Below, piece after piece: positions 9,042 to 18,167 of a stretch of 62,955 nt of DNA. The notes under the pieces were generated by a model that saw nothing but the letters and a program-made list of their open reading frames with translations, had not been told where the DNA came from and did not search any database. Each line of letters opens with the position of its first letter. Positions within the stretch are counted from its first letter, which is position 1. A program made the position numbers and the translations under genes. The stretch comes from Alphaproteobacteria bacterium (GTDB taxonomy: Bacteria; Pseudomonadota; Alphaproteobacteria; M2410). The stretch covers positions 1-62,955 of the forward strand of contig SBGZ01000086.1 in the NCBI GenBank assembly GCA_006226415.1, given 5' to 3'.

Positions 9042-9679
9042 GCGCCTCGTTCCATTGCCTTCATCAGGTGCTCGGCGCGGGCAATAAAACGCTCACGGGC
9101 GACCGAGGGCGCGACCGGTCTCAGCCGCAAGCGTTCAAGGTCAGGGTCCTTAAAACGAGGCCGTTTGAAAAGCCTGCGCGCTTCGTCCTCCGTAAAACCG
9201 GCCAGCTGCACGGCTTCAAAATATGCAGAGGCGTGATCGGCGCGCTTGATCAGCGTTTTGATCTTTTGCGGCAAAACCGGTGGCAGGGAAAACCGGCGAT
9301 GGACCGCTTCAGACAGGCGCTCTTCCAGGGCTTTATAGTCGACGCCCACAGCCGCTTTGAAAGGCGAAATCATATCGCCGATGACATATTCAGGCGCATC
9401 GTGCAAAAGCGCGGCAAGCCGCCACCGCGCCGACAGGCCGGGTTCAAACGCGGCAGCGATCCGCTCCACAAGCAAGCTGTGTTCGGCCACCGAAAATGGA
9501 TTGTCGCCCCGGGTCTGACCATTCCATCGGGCCACAAAGGCAAGCCCCAGTGCGATGTCCTCAAGCTCAATGTCAAGCGGTGAGGGATCCAGCAAATCCA
9601 GCCGTCGCCCGGACAGCATGCGCTGCCAGGCCCGGGTCGGCACGGTTGTTTTGGGGAGGCGTTTTTTTGTTCCTGTCAT
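9038..9679 (-). CDS. HD-domain phosphohydrolase (YfbR-like)
   Basis: 213 residues from the ATG at 9679, chosen because GAAGGA precedes it; a longer frame begins at 9730. The metal-binding H...HD...D signature is visible: VAEHSLLV, LLHDAPEYVIGD and RADHASAY. HDAPE plus the downstream GD matches the YfbR-type 5'-nucleotidase and HD_3 group, enzymes that dephosphorylate nucleotides or deoxynucleotides in the cytosol. Substrate cannot be read from sequence. The gene is divergent from the Lon-like protease. It ends tail-to-tail with the c-di-GMP phosphodiesterase, the two stops sharing CTAG. Confidence 0.8.
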   Translation of the reverse strand: MTGTKKRLPKTTVPTRAWQRMLSGRRLDLLDPSPLDIELEDIALGLAFVARWNGQTRGDNPFSVAEHSLLVERIAAAFEPGLSARWRLAALLHDAPEYVIGDMISPFKAAVGVDYKALEERLSEAVHRRFSLPPVLPQKIKTLIKRADHASAYFEAVQLAGFTEDEARRLFKRPRFKDPDLERLRLRPVAPSVARERFIARAEHLMKAMERGA

Positions 9680-9789
9680 AGGTCCTTCGTAACGATTTTG
9701 CGTTAGGTTTTGAAGAGAATTGCGCGGCATAGCCCATGTTTCATCAGGTTTTCTGCGCTTTTGGGTAAACGGATTAAGGTGGACGGCGC

Positions 9790-12261
9790 ATGGGGTTTGG
9801 TTGGCGCCAGATTACGGAAAGATTTCAGGGCGACGAGGAGAAATCCTTCGTGGCGCCGCGCGCTCTGGTGGGCGATCAGCTGCGTTTGGTCTGCGACACC
9901 TCCGCCTGGGGCGAGGGCGCCATCGAAGCCGAAGATCGTCCGATGATCGGCCAGGAGCGTGCAGAGGAGGCGATCCGCTTTGCCTGCGCGGTCGAACATC
10001 CCGGATATAATCTCTATGTGGTTTGCCCGGCGGAATCAGGCCACTTGAAACCGGTGACCCGCTTTGTCGAAGAACTGGCAGATCGCAATCCCACCCCCCC
10101 GGACTGGGTCTATGTCTATAATTTCGATGAGCCCAAAGCGCCGATTGCCTTGAAATTGAAACCGGGCAGAGGTCCGGAGTTTCAAAAGGCGCTTAAGGAA
10201 ACTATCAAGACCTTGCTCCTAGAGGTGCCTGAGGTTTTTGCATCTGATGAATATCTTGAAAAGTCAGAAGCGATCGATCGCGAACCCAATGATCGCATTC
10301 GCGCTTTGCAGGAACGTGCGGCGGCGGAGAACATGGCCATTGTCGCCGAGGACGACGATTTGCGCGTTGTGCCGCTTAAAGATGGCGTTCCGATGGACGA
10401 CGAAGACATCGCTCGTCTTCCTTATCAGGAGCGCCGTCGCTTGGAAGCCATTATGGCGGAGATCCAGGATGAGCTCGACGAGATCGTGGCCAACCTGGCC
10501 AGATGGAACCGTCTGAGCGAAGAGGCCCATGAGGCACTGGACCGGGAAACCGGCAAGGAAGTCATCGACCGCTATCTCGTGCCTGTCGCTCGGGATTTTG
10601 CTGGCGATGACAAGATGAACCACTATCTCATCTCGTTGCGCAATGACCTTCTGGACAATCTGGATCTCTTCCGCCAGGCAGATGAAGAGGTTTTGTCTCC
10701 TATCGAGAAACTGACCGGTGGATTGAAATCGAAACTGGCGAAATACGCCGTGAACTGTTTTATCACTCAAGGCGACCGCCTGGGGGCGCCGGTTTGTGTC
10801 GAACAAGCGCCGGTCTATGGTGAGCTTGTGGGTTCGCTGCGGACCGGAACCGCACTGGATCGGCCAGATTATGATTTTGCCGCGCTTCATCCCGGTGCCT
10901 TTCACCGCGCCAGTGGCGGCTTTCTCATTCTCGATATTGAAGAACTTTTGTCCTTTCCCTTTGGCTGGGAAGTGGTCAAGCGCACTCTGCGCACAGGACT
11001 GATACAAATTGACACGCCCAATCAATGGCTGGGTGAATATGAGGGCGAAGAGCTCGAGCCCGAGCCGATCCCCTTTGAAGGTAAAATTCTCCTGATTGGT
11101 AGTCGTTACTGGCACTATCGCCTCGACCGGCTCGACCCGGATTATTCGGATCTCTTTAAAGTCATGGCCGACTATGCACCGGACATGCCGCGCACGCCGC
11201 AGAGTGAGCGGGTCTATGCCACGCAGCTTCAAGAGGAAGCATCAGAGAGGGATCTGCTACCATTCTCAAATGAGGCCCTGGGGCGCCTGATAGAATTTGC
11301 GGCGCGTCAAGCCGAAGACGCAACCCGCCTTTCCTTGCGCCGCCAGCCGCTGATCAATCTCATGGTCGAAGCAGGGCACAAAGCTCTATCAGAAGGGCGC
11401 CATCAGGTGATGTCCACCGATGTTATCGCTGCGGAGAACGCGCGGGTTCGCCGACTTGATCTCTACCGCGAGCGATCCCATGAAGTTATCCACGAAGACT
11501 ACGTCAAGATCGATGTGACGGGTGCCAAAATCGGTCAGATCAATGGGCTCGTCGTCACCGGGCTTGAACTTTCCTTTGGTCAGCCCTGCCGGATCACCGC
11601 CCGGGCGCGCATGGGCGAAGCGGATCGGCCGGTCATAGAGCAGGTGGTCGACATTTTGTCTGAAGTCGAGGAAAGCGGGCCCAGTCATTCCAAGGGGGTG
11701 ATGATCCTCGGCGGCTACATGCAGGCGAAGTTCCTGCCCCATCAACCCTTGTCTTTTAGTGCGACGCTGGTCTTTGAGCAAACCTACGGCATGATTGACG
11801 GCGATAGCGCCTCAGCGGCAGAGCTCTGCGCGCTCCTGTCCGCAATCGCCCAGGTGCCCATCCGGCAGGATCTTGCCATGACCGGCTCTGTCTCCCAGCA
11901 TGGGGACATGCAAGTGATCGGCGGCGTCAACGAAAAGATTGAAGGCTTCTTTGACATCTGTAAGGGCAAAGGGCTGACGGGACAGCAAGGCGTCATTATT
12001 CCTGAGAAAAACGTGTCGGACCTGATGCTGCGTGATGATGTGATCGAGGCCTGTCGAAAGGGCAAGTTCCACATCTATCCGGTGTCGGAGGTTGAGCGCG
12101 CCATGGAGATCCTGACCGGCATGTCCGTCGGCAAGCGTGGTAAGGGAGGGGCCTTCCCTGTTGGCACCTTGTTCCACGAGGTTGAACGCCAGCTTGAGAC
12201 ATTTGAGGAAAATCGCCGCCGCGCCCGCCGCCCCTGGCCCACCAAAGCCAAAAGCAAATAA
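9790..12261 (+). CDS. Lon-like protease (AAA_32 / Lon C-terminal family) with degenerate P-loop
   Basis: 823 residues. The region IGQERAEEAIRFACAVEHPGYNLYVV matches the start of the AAA_32 module of LonB/YcbZ-like bacterial proteins. The position of the Walker A loop (normally a GPPGSGRHT-like sequence) reads CPAESGHLKPVT and lacks the G-K/R-T core. A charged helical insertion spans about residues 150-260. The sensor region AFHRASGGFLILDIEELL is kept. The C-terminal Lon peptidase domain (about 575-775) has the Ser-Lys dyad: Ser673 in DGDSAS and Lys716 in GGVNEKIEG. Their 43-residue spacing equals that of E. coli Lon. It is predicted to be an active peptidase whose ATP use is doubtful. It is divergent from the HD gene, with a universal stress protein downstream. 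Confidence 0.88.
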   Translation: MGFGWRQITERFQGDEEKSFVAPRALVGDQLRLVCDTSAWGEGAIEAEDRPMIGQERAEEAIRFACAVEHPGYNLYVVCPAESGHLKPVTRFVEELADRNPTPPDWVYVYNFDEPKAPIALKLKPGRGPEFQKALKETIKTLLLEVPEVFASDEYLEKSEAIDREPNDRIRALQERAAAENMAIVAEDDDLRVVPLKDGVPMDDEDIARLPYQERRRLEAIMAEIQDELDEIVANLARWNRLSEEAHEALDRETGKEVIDRYLVPVARDFAGDDKMNHYLISLRNDLLDNLDLFRQADEEVLSPIEKLTGGLKSKLAKYAVNCFITQGDRLGAPVCVEQAPVYGELVGSLRTGTALDRPDYDFAALHPGAFHRASGGFLILDIEELLSFPFGWEVVKRTLRTGLIQIDTPNQWLGEYEGEELEPEPIPFEGKILLIGSRYWHYRLDRLDPDYSDLFKVMADYAPDMPRTPQSERVYATQLQEEASERDLLPFSNEALGRLIEFAARQAEDATRLSLRRQPLINLMVEAGHKALSEGRHQVMSTDVIAAENARVRRLDLYRERSHEVIHEDYVKIDVTGAKIGQINGLVVTGLELSFGQPCRITARARMGEADRPVIEQVVDILSEVEESGPSHSKGVMILGGYMQAKFLPHQPLSFSATLVFEQTYGMIDGDSASAAELCALLSAIAQVPIRQDLAMTGSVSQHGDMQVIGGVNEKIEGFFDICKGKGLTGQQGVIIPEKNVSDLMLRDDVIEACRKGKFHIYPVSEVERAMEILTGMSVGKRGKGGAFPVGTLFHEVERQLETFEENRRRARRPWPTKAKSK

Positions 12262-12354
12262 CGCACATTGGGTGGCACAATTCGTCGCATCTGGTTGACT
12301 CGCCGTATCTAATCTCTACCTTCTCAATAGGGCCACCAGAGAGGGAGTATTTCC

Positions 12355-13224
12355 ATGTCCATTCGCAGTATTCTTGTTCCGATTGCCGGTCAGGCAAACG
12401 ACCGGGAGCTGTTGACCGTAGCTTTGTCTGTCGCCAAGAGTTTGGGTGCCCATGTCAACGCGCTTTTCGTCCGGGCCGAGCCAACAGAATACCTGCCTGT
12501 CATGGGAGAGGGATATTCCGGTATGGTCGCGCAGGACATCATTGATGCCGTAGAAGGCGCAGCTGACGAAATGGCCAAAAAGGCCAAAGAAGCAACACAG
12601 GCCGCCGCCAGCGAAGCCGGCGTTGCCCTCAAGCCTTATGGCGAATGCCACGAAGCACCCTCCATCTCTTTCCATCAGACGAAGGGCCCCATTCTCGCGG
12701 TGCTTCAGGAAGAAAGTCAGCTCACGGATCTCGTTGTTTGTGCGCAGCCGACCCCGGGTCTGGGACCGGAAATCAGTAATGTTTTGCCGGACCTGCTGAT
12801 TGGCTGTCACCGTCCTTTCCTGATCGTGCCGGAAGGTGCGCGCCCATTCCGGGGATCACATGTGGTCATTGGTTGGGACGGCGGAAGCGAAGCGGCGAGT
12901 GCCGTGCGTCAAGCCCGCGGGTTCTTGCCGCTCTTTTCAAAAGTAGAAATTGTCGCCATCGGCGATGACAAGGAAGAAACAGCCCGCGAAGTCGCGCGGC
13001 CAGCCAGCTATTTGGCCTGCCACAGCGTCAAGGCAGAAACCGTCGTGCTGGAAGGCTCAACAAAGTCCGCAGGAGATATGCTGATGGACTATGCCGTTGA
13101 GCATGGCGCCGAGCTGATTGTCATGGGCGCCTATGGGCACAGCCGCATGCGGGAGTTCATTTTTGGTGGTGCCACCCGGCAAATCCTTCAGGACATGAAA
13201 CTTCCGGTCTATATGGCCCATTGA
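12355..13224 (+). CDS. Tandem universal stress protein
   Basis: 289 residues made of two UspA-like halves (about 1-145 and 155-289). The second half carries a recognisable nucleotide-binding motif, GAYGHSRMREFIFGG, preceded by LIVMG. The first half starts SIRSILVPIAGQ and lacks a clear copy of this motif, as is common in fused pairs. Such proteins bind ATP or AMP and act in stress endurance. The start ATG follows GAGGGAGTATTTCC, a good ribosome site. It ends 4 bases from the convergent ketoacyl synthase gene. Confidence 0.9.
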   Translation: MSIRSILVPIAGQANDRELLTVALSVAKSLGAHVNALFVRAEPTEYLPVMGEGYSGMVAQDIIDAVEGAADEMAKKAKEATQAAASEAGVALKPYGECHEAPSISFHQTKGPILAVLQEESQLTDLVVCAQPTPGLGPEISNVLPDLLIGCHRPFLIVPEGARPFRGSHVVIGWDGGSEAASAVRQARGFLPLFSKVEIVAIGDDKEETAREVARPASYLACHSVKAETVVLEGSTKSAGDMLMDYAVEHGAELIVMGAYGHSRMREFIFGGATRQILQDMKLPVYMAH

Positions 13225-13228
13225 CCTC

Positions 13229-14353
13229 TTAGTTGAGGCGGCGGATCACCACGGAACCGGCAGAATAGCCCGCACCAAAAGAACAGATCAGCCCGAGGTC
13301 TCCCGCATCCATATCCGCGGAATGCTTGTGGAAGGCGATAATGGAGCCCGCTGAGCTGGTGTTGGCGTATTCGTCCAAAATGGTTGGTGTGGAAACCGGG
13401 TCAATCTCGCGATCAAAAACCATTTTGGCGATGAGCTGATTCATGTTGATGTTGGCCTGGTGCAGCCAGATGCGCTTGAGTTCGTCGCGGCCCAGCCCCA
13501 GCTCCTCAAGGTGTCCGACCATCATTTTGGCGACCATGGGCACCACTTCTTTGAAAACTTTACGCCCTTGCTGAACAAACAATTTGTCTGGCTGGCCGAT
13601 ACCGCTTTCATCACAGTGATTGAGAAAGCCAAAGTTGTTGCGGATGTTGTTTGAGAACTTGGTCATCAGCTTGGTGCCAATAATCTCCCACTGGGTATCT
13701 GATGTGCTGATGTCCTTGGCTTCCAGAACAATGGCGGTGGCAACATCCCCAAAGATAAAATGTGCGTCCCGATCTCTGAAATTGAGATGGCCTGAACAGA
13801 TTTCAGGATTAACAACCAAGAGACGGTCTGCCGATCCAGCCCGGATCATGTCGGCGGCGGCTTGAATACCAAAGGTCGCGGACGAACAGGCGACATTCAT
13901 GTCAAAACCAAAGCCCTCAATGCCGAGAGCGTCCTGCACTTCCACCGCCATGGCAGGATAGGCGCGCTGCATGTTGGAGGCGGCGACCAGCACGCCGTCA
14001 ATATCGTCGGCGGTGAGGCCCGCAGCAGCGATCGCTTCCTTGGCTGCCGCGACGCCGATTTCAGCAAGGATAGAAATCTCTTCATTGCTGCGTTCAGGGA
14101 TGCTCGGACGCATCAGATCCGGATCCAGGATGCCTTCCTTTTCAACGACAAACCGCTGTTTGATACCAGAGGCCTTTTCAATGAACTCGACGCTCGAGGT
14201 GTCAATCGCCGCAACATGGCCCTCAGCAATTGCCGCGGCATTTTCTTCATTAAATCGGGTCGCGTAGGTATTGAAAGATTCAACGAGTTCTTCGTTAGAG
14301 ATCGTAAAGGGCGGCGTATAAAGCCCCGTGCCGCTGATGACTACTGGTCTCAC
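13229..14353 (-). CDS. Beta-ketoacyl-ACP synthase III, FabH-like (374 aa)
   Basis: A thiolase-fold condensing enzyme. The catalytic Cys is in NVACSSATFGIQ, His in LHQANINMN and Asn in EYANTSSAGS, the Cys-His-Asn triad of KAS III. Length and sequence resemble the 373-residue Pseudomonas PA3286-type enzymes, which condense a medium-chain acyl-CoA with malonyl-ACP and so shunt beta-oxidation products into synthesis. That specificity is inference. I placed the start at the GTG at 14353 (VRPVVISGTGLYTP, with AGGACC upstream) because homologs begin there; a TTG at 14380 is possible. Tag lies upstream on the same strand. Confidence 0.88.
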   Translation of the reverse strand: MRPVVISGTGLYTPPFTISNEELVESFNTYATRFNEENAAAIAEGHVAAIDTSSVEFIEKASGIKQRFVVEKEGILDPDLMRPSIPERSNEEISILAEIGVAAAKEAIAAAGLTADDIDGVLVAASNMQRAYPAMAVEVQDALGIEGFGFDMNVACSSATFGIQAAADMIRAGSADRLLVVNPEICSGHLNFRDRDAHFIFGDVATAIVLEAKDISTSDTQWEIIGTKLMTKFSNNIRNNFGFLNHCDESGIGQPDKLFVQQGRKVFKEVVPMVAKMMVGHLEELGLGRDELKRIWLHQANINMNQLIAKMVFDREIDPVSTPTILDEYANTSSAGSIIAFHKHSADMDAGDLGLICSFGAGYSAGSVVIRRLN

Positions 14354-14470
14354 GTGGATAAGGTCCTGATCGTTGCGCAAAAAGAGGCGTGATCAGCCCC
14401 TTCGGTAAAAAGACTTCGCCAGTTTACACACAAATTCGGGGCACAGCGCAAGTCCGCAAAATCTCAAAGC

Positions 14471-15076
14471 TTAGCGGCTGAGCGCCTGTACCTCTTTGTG
14501 GCGATAGCAATCCACCACATGATCATTGACCATGCCAACAGCCTGAGCGAACGCGTAGACAATCGTGGGGCCACAGAACTTAAATCCGCGCTTTTTGAGG
14601 TCTTTGGAGATAGCCTCGGAAAGGGGCGTGGAAGCGGGCACTTGGCTGAGGCTCCGGGGACTGTTTTGGAGGGGTTCACCTTCAAAGAAATCCCAGAGAT
14701 AGGCCGAAAATCCGGGGCCCTTCTCCTGAATTTCCAACCAGGCTTGCGCATTGCCGATCGTCGCTTCGATCTTGCCTCGATGGCGGATGATGCCCTCGTT
14801 CTTGAGGAGTTTTTCGACCCGGGCCGGGCGGTAGCGGGCGATTTTTTCCGGATCAAATCCATCAAAGGCGGCGCGGAAATTCTCCCGCTTGCGCAATATG
14901 GTGATCCAGGAAAGGCCCGCCTGAAATCCATCCAGGATCAGTTTTTCAAACAGCGCCTGATCGTCATATTCTGGTACGCCCCATTCCTCGTCGTGATAGG
15001 CCACGTAAAAAGGATCCGTGCCCGGCCAGGAGCAGCGGTGTTTACCATCTGCATGGATAGGGTTCTTAGTCGCCAA
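14471..15076 (-). CDS. tag: DNA-3-methyladenine glycosylase I
   Basis: 201 residues; excises 3-methyladenine from alkylated DNA. The family signature HRCSWPGTDPFYVAYHDEEWG is at residues 13-33. The motif LILDGFQAGLSWITILRKR holds the base-recognition region. The C-terminal HVVDCYRH supplies the second half of the structural zinc site with the N-terminal Cys and His. The start is a TTG preceded by GAGGCGG; no ATG or GTG is available in frame before the conserved region. The gene overlaps the end of the upstream VOC gene by 11 bases, which indicates translational coupling. Confidence 0.95.
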   Translation of the reverse strand: MATKNPIHADGKHRCSWPGTDPFYVAYHDEEWGVPEYDDQALFEKLILDGFQAGLSWITILRKRENFRAAFDGFDPEKIARYRPARVEKLLKNEGIIRHRGKIEATIGNAQAWLEIQEKGPGFSAYLWDFFEGEPLQNSPRSLSQVPASTPLSEAISKDLKKRGFKFCGPTIVYAFAQAVGMVNDHVVDCYRHKEVQALSR

Positions 15077-15446
15077 AGCAAACCGCCTCGATTTTGTTGC
15101 CGGTCAGGTCATAGAAAAATGCACCGTAATAATCCGGCGTATATTCCGGCCGCAGTCCGGGCGCGCCTGCATCGCTTGCACCTGCCGCCAGGGCAGCCGC
15201 GTGAAAAGCATCCACCGCGGCGCGGGTGGGGGCCTTAAAGCAGATATGGGTGCCATTGCCGGCCGTTGCAGGCTTGCCATCTCCGGGGTTTTGGATCCAC
15301 AGAATAGCCTCTTTGTCGGGCCCATAACCGAGCCCAAAATCCCCTTCTTTGAAGAGTTGCTTCCAGCCGATGGCGGCGAGGGCGGCGTCATAGATCTTGG
15401 CATTCTCGGCGAGATCGTTCACGCCAACCGAAATGTGGTCAATCAT
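15066..15446 (-). CDS. VOC-superfamily (glyoxalase-like) protein
   Basis: 126 residues from the ATG at 15446 (MIDHISVGVNDLAENAKIYD), with AAAGGA 7 bases upstream. A longer frame to 15515 lacks support. The fold signature is the N-terminal beta-alpha-beta (IDHISVGV), the central HICFKAPTRAAVDAFHAAAL and the final GAFFYDLTGNKIEAVC. A metal-binding His and Glu are visible (DHIS and KIEAV). Members are lyases, dioxygenases or antibiotic-binding proteins; substrate is unknown. It is translationally coupled to tag. Confidence 0.85.
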   Translation of the reverse strand: MIDHISVGVNDLAENAKIYDAALAAIGWKQLFKEGDFGLGYGPDKEAILWIQNPGDGKPATAGNGTHICFKAPTRAAVDAFHAAALAAGASDAGAPGLRPEYTPDYYGAFFYDLTGNKIEAVCFGD

Positions 15447-15548
15447 TTGGGGGTCCTTTGGGGCAAGTTCGAAAATCGGCATTTCGCACACCTTAAATGA
15501 ACAAATCAAGAACAAATTCCAGGTTTTCCCCAGCTGATTGCCCGGCTA

Positions 15549-15590
15549 TTGACTCTCGTACGGATTCGAATTAATTAAACGGTTGATTAA
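15549..15590 (+). promoter_or_regulatory. Promoter with TetR-operator-like palindrome
   Basis: The 20-bp interrupted palindrome TTAATTAAACGGTTGATTAA (15571-15590) matches its reverse complement in 8 of 10 base pairs, and it lies directly before the TetR-family start. A TTGACT (15549-15554) sits upstream as a candidate -35 element, and the palindrome covers the expected -10 position. Self-repression of the tetR-hlyD-ABC operon is the likely function. The assignment rests on position and symmetry only. Confidence 0.55.
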
Positions 15591-15600
15591 ATAAAATGAA

Positions 15601-16272
15601 ATGGCAAATACGATGACGAGACAGCGCGGACCCGGACGCCCTCAAAGGCAGAAAGGCACAGATGATGTGCACGTCAGGCTGACCCATACGGCCTTGCGTC
15701 TGGCAGCTCAGCACGGCATGGCCAATGTGTCGGTCCGCCAGGTGTCCGAAGCGGCGGGCGTGACACCCGCCATGATTCACTACTACTTCGGATCGAAACA
15801 GGGGCTCTTTGAGGCCGCGCTTGATGAAGTCACGGGCATGCTCTTGCCGCGCCTGCGTGATGCCTTGAAGGAGGGCAGCGCCGCTGAGGAAAGTCTGACC
15901 GGCTTTGTTCAATCGGTCACGACCGTTCTATTGGCCGAGCCTCTCATTCCCTCCTTTATCATCAAGGAGGTTGTCCTGGGTGACCCGCACCTGCGCGAGC
16001 GGTTTATCAAAGTTTATGCCAGCGAGATTGCGGCACTTGTTCCCATGCGCATCCTGAATGAAATTGAGCGCGGTAATTTCAGGGCTGACCTCAATCCTTT
16101 CTTCGCGCTCTTGTCACTAATTGGCATGACGGTCTTCCCGTTCCTGGCCCGACCTGTCGCCGAAGAGGGGCTTGGTATTTCTTTTGACGAAACCTTTCGT
16201 GAAGCATTTGCCGCTCATACCTCAAAGCTGTTCCTGCACGGTGCCATGCCACATGAGGGAGGTTCCAAATGA
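15601..16272 (+). CDS. TetR-family transcriptional regulator (CecR/YbiH-like context)
   Basis: 223 residues. The N-terminal helix-turn-helix is at about 35-68 (NVSVRQVSEAAGVTPAMIHY followed by YFGSKQGLFEAA). The C-terminal ligand-binding part is helical. ATG at 15601 is used; the in-frame ATG at 15613 (TRQRGPGRP) is also possible, and neither has a strong ribosome site. The stop overlaps the start of the HlyD-like gene (ATGA). The gene order tetR-hlyD-ABC ATPase-ABC permease parallels E. coli cecR-ybhG-ybhF-ybhS-ybhR. It probably represses its own efflux operon through the upstream palindrome. Confidence 0.9.
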   Translation: MANTMTRQRGPGRPQRQKGTDDVHVRLTHTALRLAAQHGMANVSVRQVSEAAGVTPAMIHYYFGSKQGLFEAALDEVTGMLLPRLRDALKEGSAAEESLTGFVQSVTTVLLAEPLIPSFIIKEVVLGDPHLRERFIKVYASEIAALVPMRILNEIERGNFRADLNPFFALLSLIGMTVFPFLARPVAEEGLGISFDETFREAFAAHTSKLFLHGAMPHEGGSK

Positions 16273-17225
16273 CCTTGCGATACTTCACAGGCCTGCTGCT
16301 GCTCACAACGCTCACGGCTGCCTGCTCAGACAAAAATGAGAATGTGCTGGTCGGAACGCTAGAGCGCGAGCGCATCACGCTAATCTCCGAGGCGCCGGAG
16401 CCAATTACTGAAATCCGGGTGCACGAGCGCGACAAGGTCAAGGCCGGTGATGTGATTTTGGTGCAGGACAAGAGATTGCTACAGGCCCGGTTGACCCAGA
16501 TGGAGGCGGCGCGCGACCAAGCGCGGGCGCGTCTGGCTGAAATCGTCCGGGGGCCGCGCCAGGAGCGTGTCGATAGCGCCATCGCCCGGCGCGAGGGGGC
16601 TGAGACCGCGCGCGAAACCGCCAGGAAGGATTTCAACCGCGCAAAAGACCTTGTGCGCGACGGTGCGGTCTCTCAGGCCTTTTTCGATCAGGCAACACTG
16701 AACCTTGCCAATGCCGAGGCCGCGCTCGAGCAGCGCACCGCCGAGCTGAATGAATTGCTGGAAGGCGCAACGGCCGAGGAGCTTGATCAGGCACGGGCCT
16801 CTCTGAAGGGGGCTGAAGCAGCGGCCGATCAGGCACGCGTGCATCTGGAACGCTTGACGGTCAGGGCGCCCGTGGCGGGTGTCGTCGAAGCTCTACCCTA
16901 CGACAAGGGCGAACGCCCGCCGTCCGGTGCGGCGGTGGTCATCCTCTCAGGTGACAGCACGCCCTATGCCCGGGTTTTTGTGCCGGTGGATGCGCGCGCC
17001 GCCCTTGAGGCGTCTGCAAATATCGCTGTCCATGTGGAAGGGGTAGAGGGCACCTTCAAAGGCAAGCTGCGTTTCATCTCAAGTGAGGCGGCTTTCACGC
17101 CTTACTTTGCGCTTACGGAACACGACCGCACCCGTCTTTCCTATCAGGCCGAGATCGACCTGATTGAGGGCAGCGCAAAGGATTTGCCGACCGGCCTGCC
17201 GGTTGAGATCCGTGTGAAAGGATAA
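16269..17225 (+). CDS. HlyD-type membrane fusion lipoprotein of an ABC exporter
   Basis: 318 residues. Signal peptide with lipobox LTAAC at about 16-20, so it is probably anchored by a lipidated Cys. A biotinyl-lipoyl half (VLVGTLERERITLISEAPEPI) is followed by a long alpha-hairpin (about 75-195) rich in A, R, E and Q. The second lipoyl half (VRAPVAGVVEALPYDKGERP) and a beta-barrel follow. It would bridge the inner-membrane ABC exporter to the outer envelope, as YbhG does. The start overlaps the tetR stop by 4 bases, and the next gene begins 6 bases after its stop. Confidence 0.9.
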   Translation: MTLRYFTGLLLLTTLTAACSDKNENVLVGTLERERITLISEAPEPITEIRVHERDKVKAGDVILVQDKRLLQARLTQMEAARDQARARLAEIVRGPRQERVDSAIARREGAETARETARKDFNRAKDLVRDGAVSQAFFDQATLNLANAEAALEQRTAELNELLEGATAEELDQARASLKGAEAAADQARVHLERLTVRAPVAGVVEALPYDKGERPPSGAAVVILSGDSTPYARVFVPVDARAALEASANIAVHVEGVEGTFKGKLRFISSEAAFTPYFALTEHDRTRLSYQAEIDLIEGSAKDLPTGLPVEIRVKG

Positions 17226-17231
17226 ATCCAC

Positions 17232-18167
17232 ATGGGCACGGCCATCACCACCAAAGGTCTGACCCGCCGCTTCGGTTCGAAGGTTGCAGTCGACCATGTG
17301 GATCTCGCCATCCCCGAAGCGCGCATCTTTGGCTTTCTGGGACCAAACGGCTCCGGCAAAACCACACTGATCCGGATGCTCTGCGGGCTTTTGCGACCCT
17401 CGGAAGGTTCCGCTGAAGTTCTGGGTCTCGACATCAAAGCCCAGCCGGAAGCCGTGCGCCGCAACATCGGCTACATGACCCAGAAGTTTTCGCTCTACGA
17501 TGACCTGACCGTCGATGAAAATCTTGATTTCGTCGCTCAAATTTACACCCTGCCCCTGGGCAAAAAGAAAAAACGGCTGGCTGAGCTGCGCGACCTTTAT
17601 CAGCTCAATGAATTTCGTCAGCAAATGGCCGGGACGCTGTCAGGTGGTCAGAAACAACGGCTCGCTCTGGCCGCCGCCACCATGCATCGCCCGAAGCTTC
17701 TCTTTCTTGACGAGCCCACCAGTGCGGTGGACCCGCAAAACCGCCGCGACTTTTGGGACAGTCTTTTCAACCTGGTCGATCAAGGGACGACCATTCTTGT
17801 TTCGACACATTACATGGATGAAGCGGAGCGCTGCCATGGCCTGGCTTTCCTCAACCAGGGGGTGGTCGTTGCCATGGGGGAGCCAAAGGAATTGATGGAC
17901 AATGTCGCGTCCACGGTCGTTCAGGTGACAACCCAGGAGATTGCTGCCGCCAAGGCAGCCGTCATGGCACTGCCGAATGTCTTCTCCGTTGCTCAACTGG
18001 GCGCGCGCCTTCGCGTGATGTGCCGTCCATCTATGACCGATGCCGTTGAAACCGTTGATCGTGCCTTAAAGCAAAGCGCCATTGACGCCCGCGTCGAAGC
18101 CGTGTCGGCAAGCCTTGAAGATGTCTTTGTTGAGGTAACCCGTACAGACGAAAGGTCCGCCGCATGA
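17232..18167 (+). CDS. ABC exporter ATP-binding protein (YbhF-like, single domain)
   Basis: 311 residues. Walker A is GPNGSGKTTL (about residue 38). The signature motif LSGGQKQRLAL (about 136), Walker B LLFLDEPTSAVD and the switch His in STHYMDEAER are all intact. The C-terminal ~90 residues are the regulatory tail common to drug and ABC-2 exporters. E. coli YbhF is a fused double ATPase; this one is a single unit and should homodimerise. AAAGGA at the end of the preceding gene serves as its ribosome site. The stop overlaps the permease start (ATGA). Confidence 0.95.
   Translation: MGTAITTKGLTRRFGSKVAVDHVDLAIPEARIFGFLGPNGSGKTTLIRMLCGLLRPSEGSAEVLGLDIKAQPEAVRRNIGYMTQKFSLYDDLTVDENLDFVAQIYTLPLGKKKKRLAELRDLYQLNEFRQQMAGTLSGGQKQRLALAAATMHRPKLLFLDEPTSAVDPQNRRDFWDSLFNLVDQGTTILVSTHYMDEAERCHGLAFLNQGVVVAMGEPKELMDNVASTVVQVTTQEIAAAKAAVMALPNVFSVAQLGARLRVMCRPSMTDAVETVDRALKQSAIDARVEAVSASLEDVFVEVTRTDERSAA

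Noticed and set aside
10264-11232. 322-codon minus-strand frame in the Lon-like gene
   Set aside because: Antisense to a conserved protein, with no domain or ribosome site.
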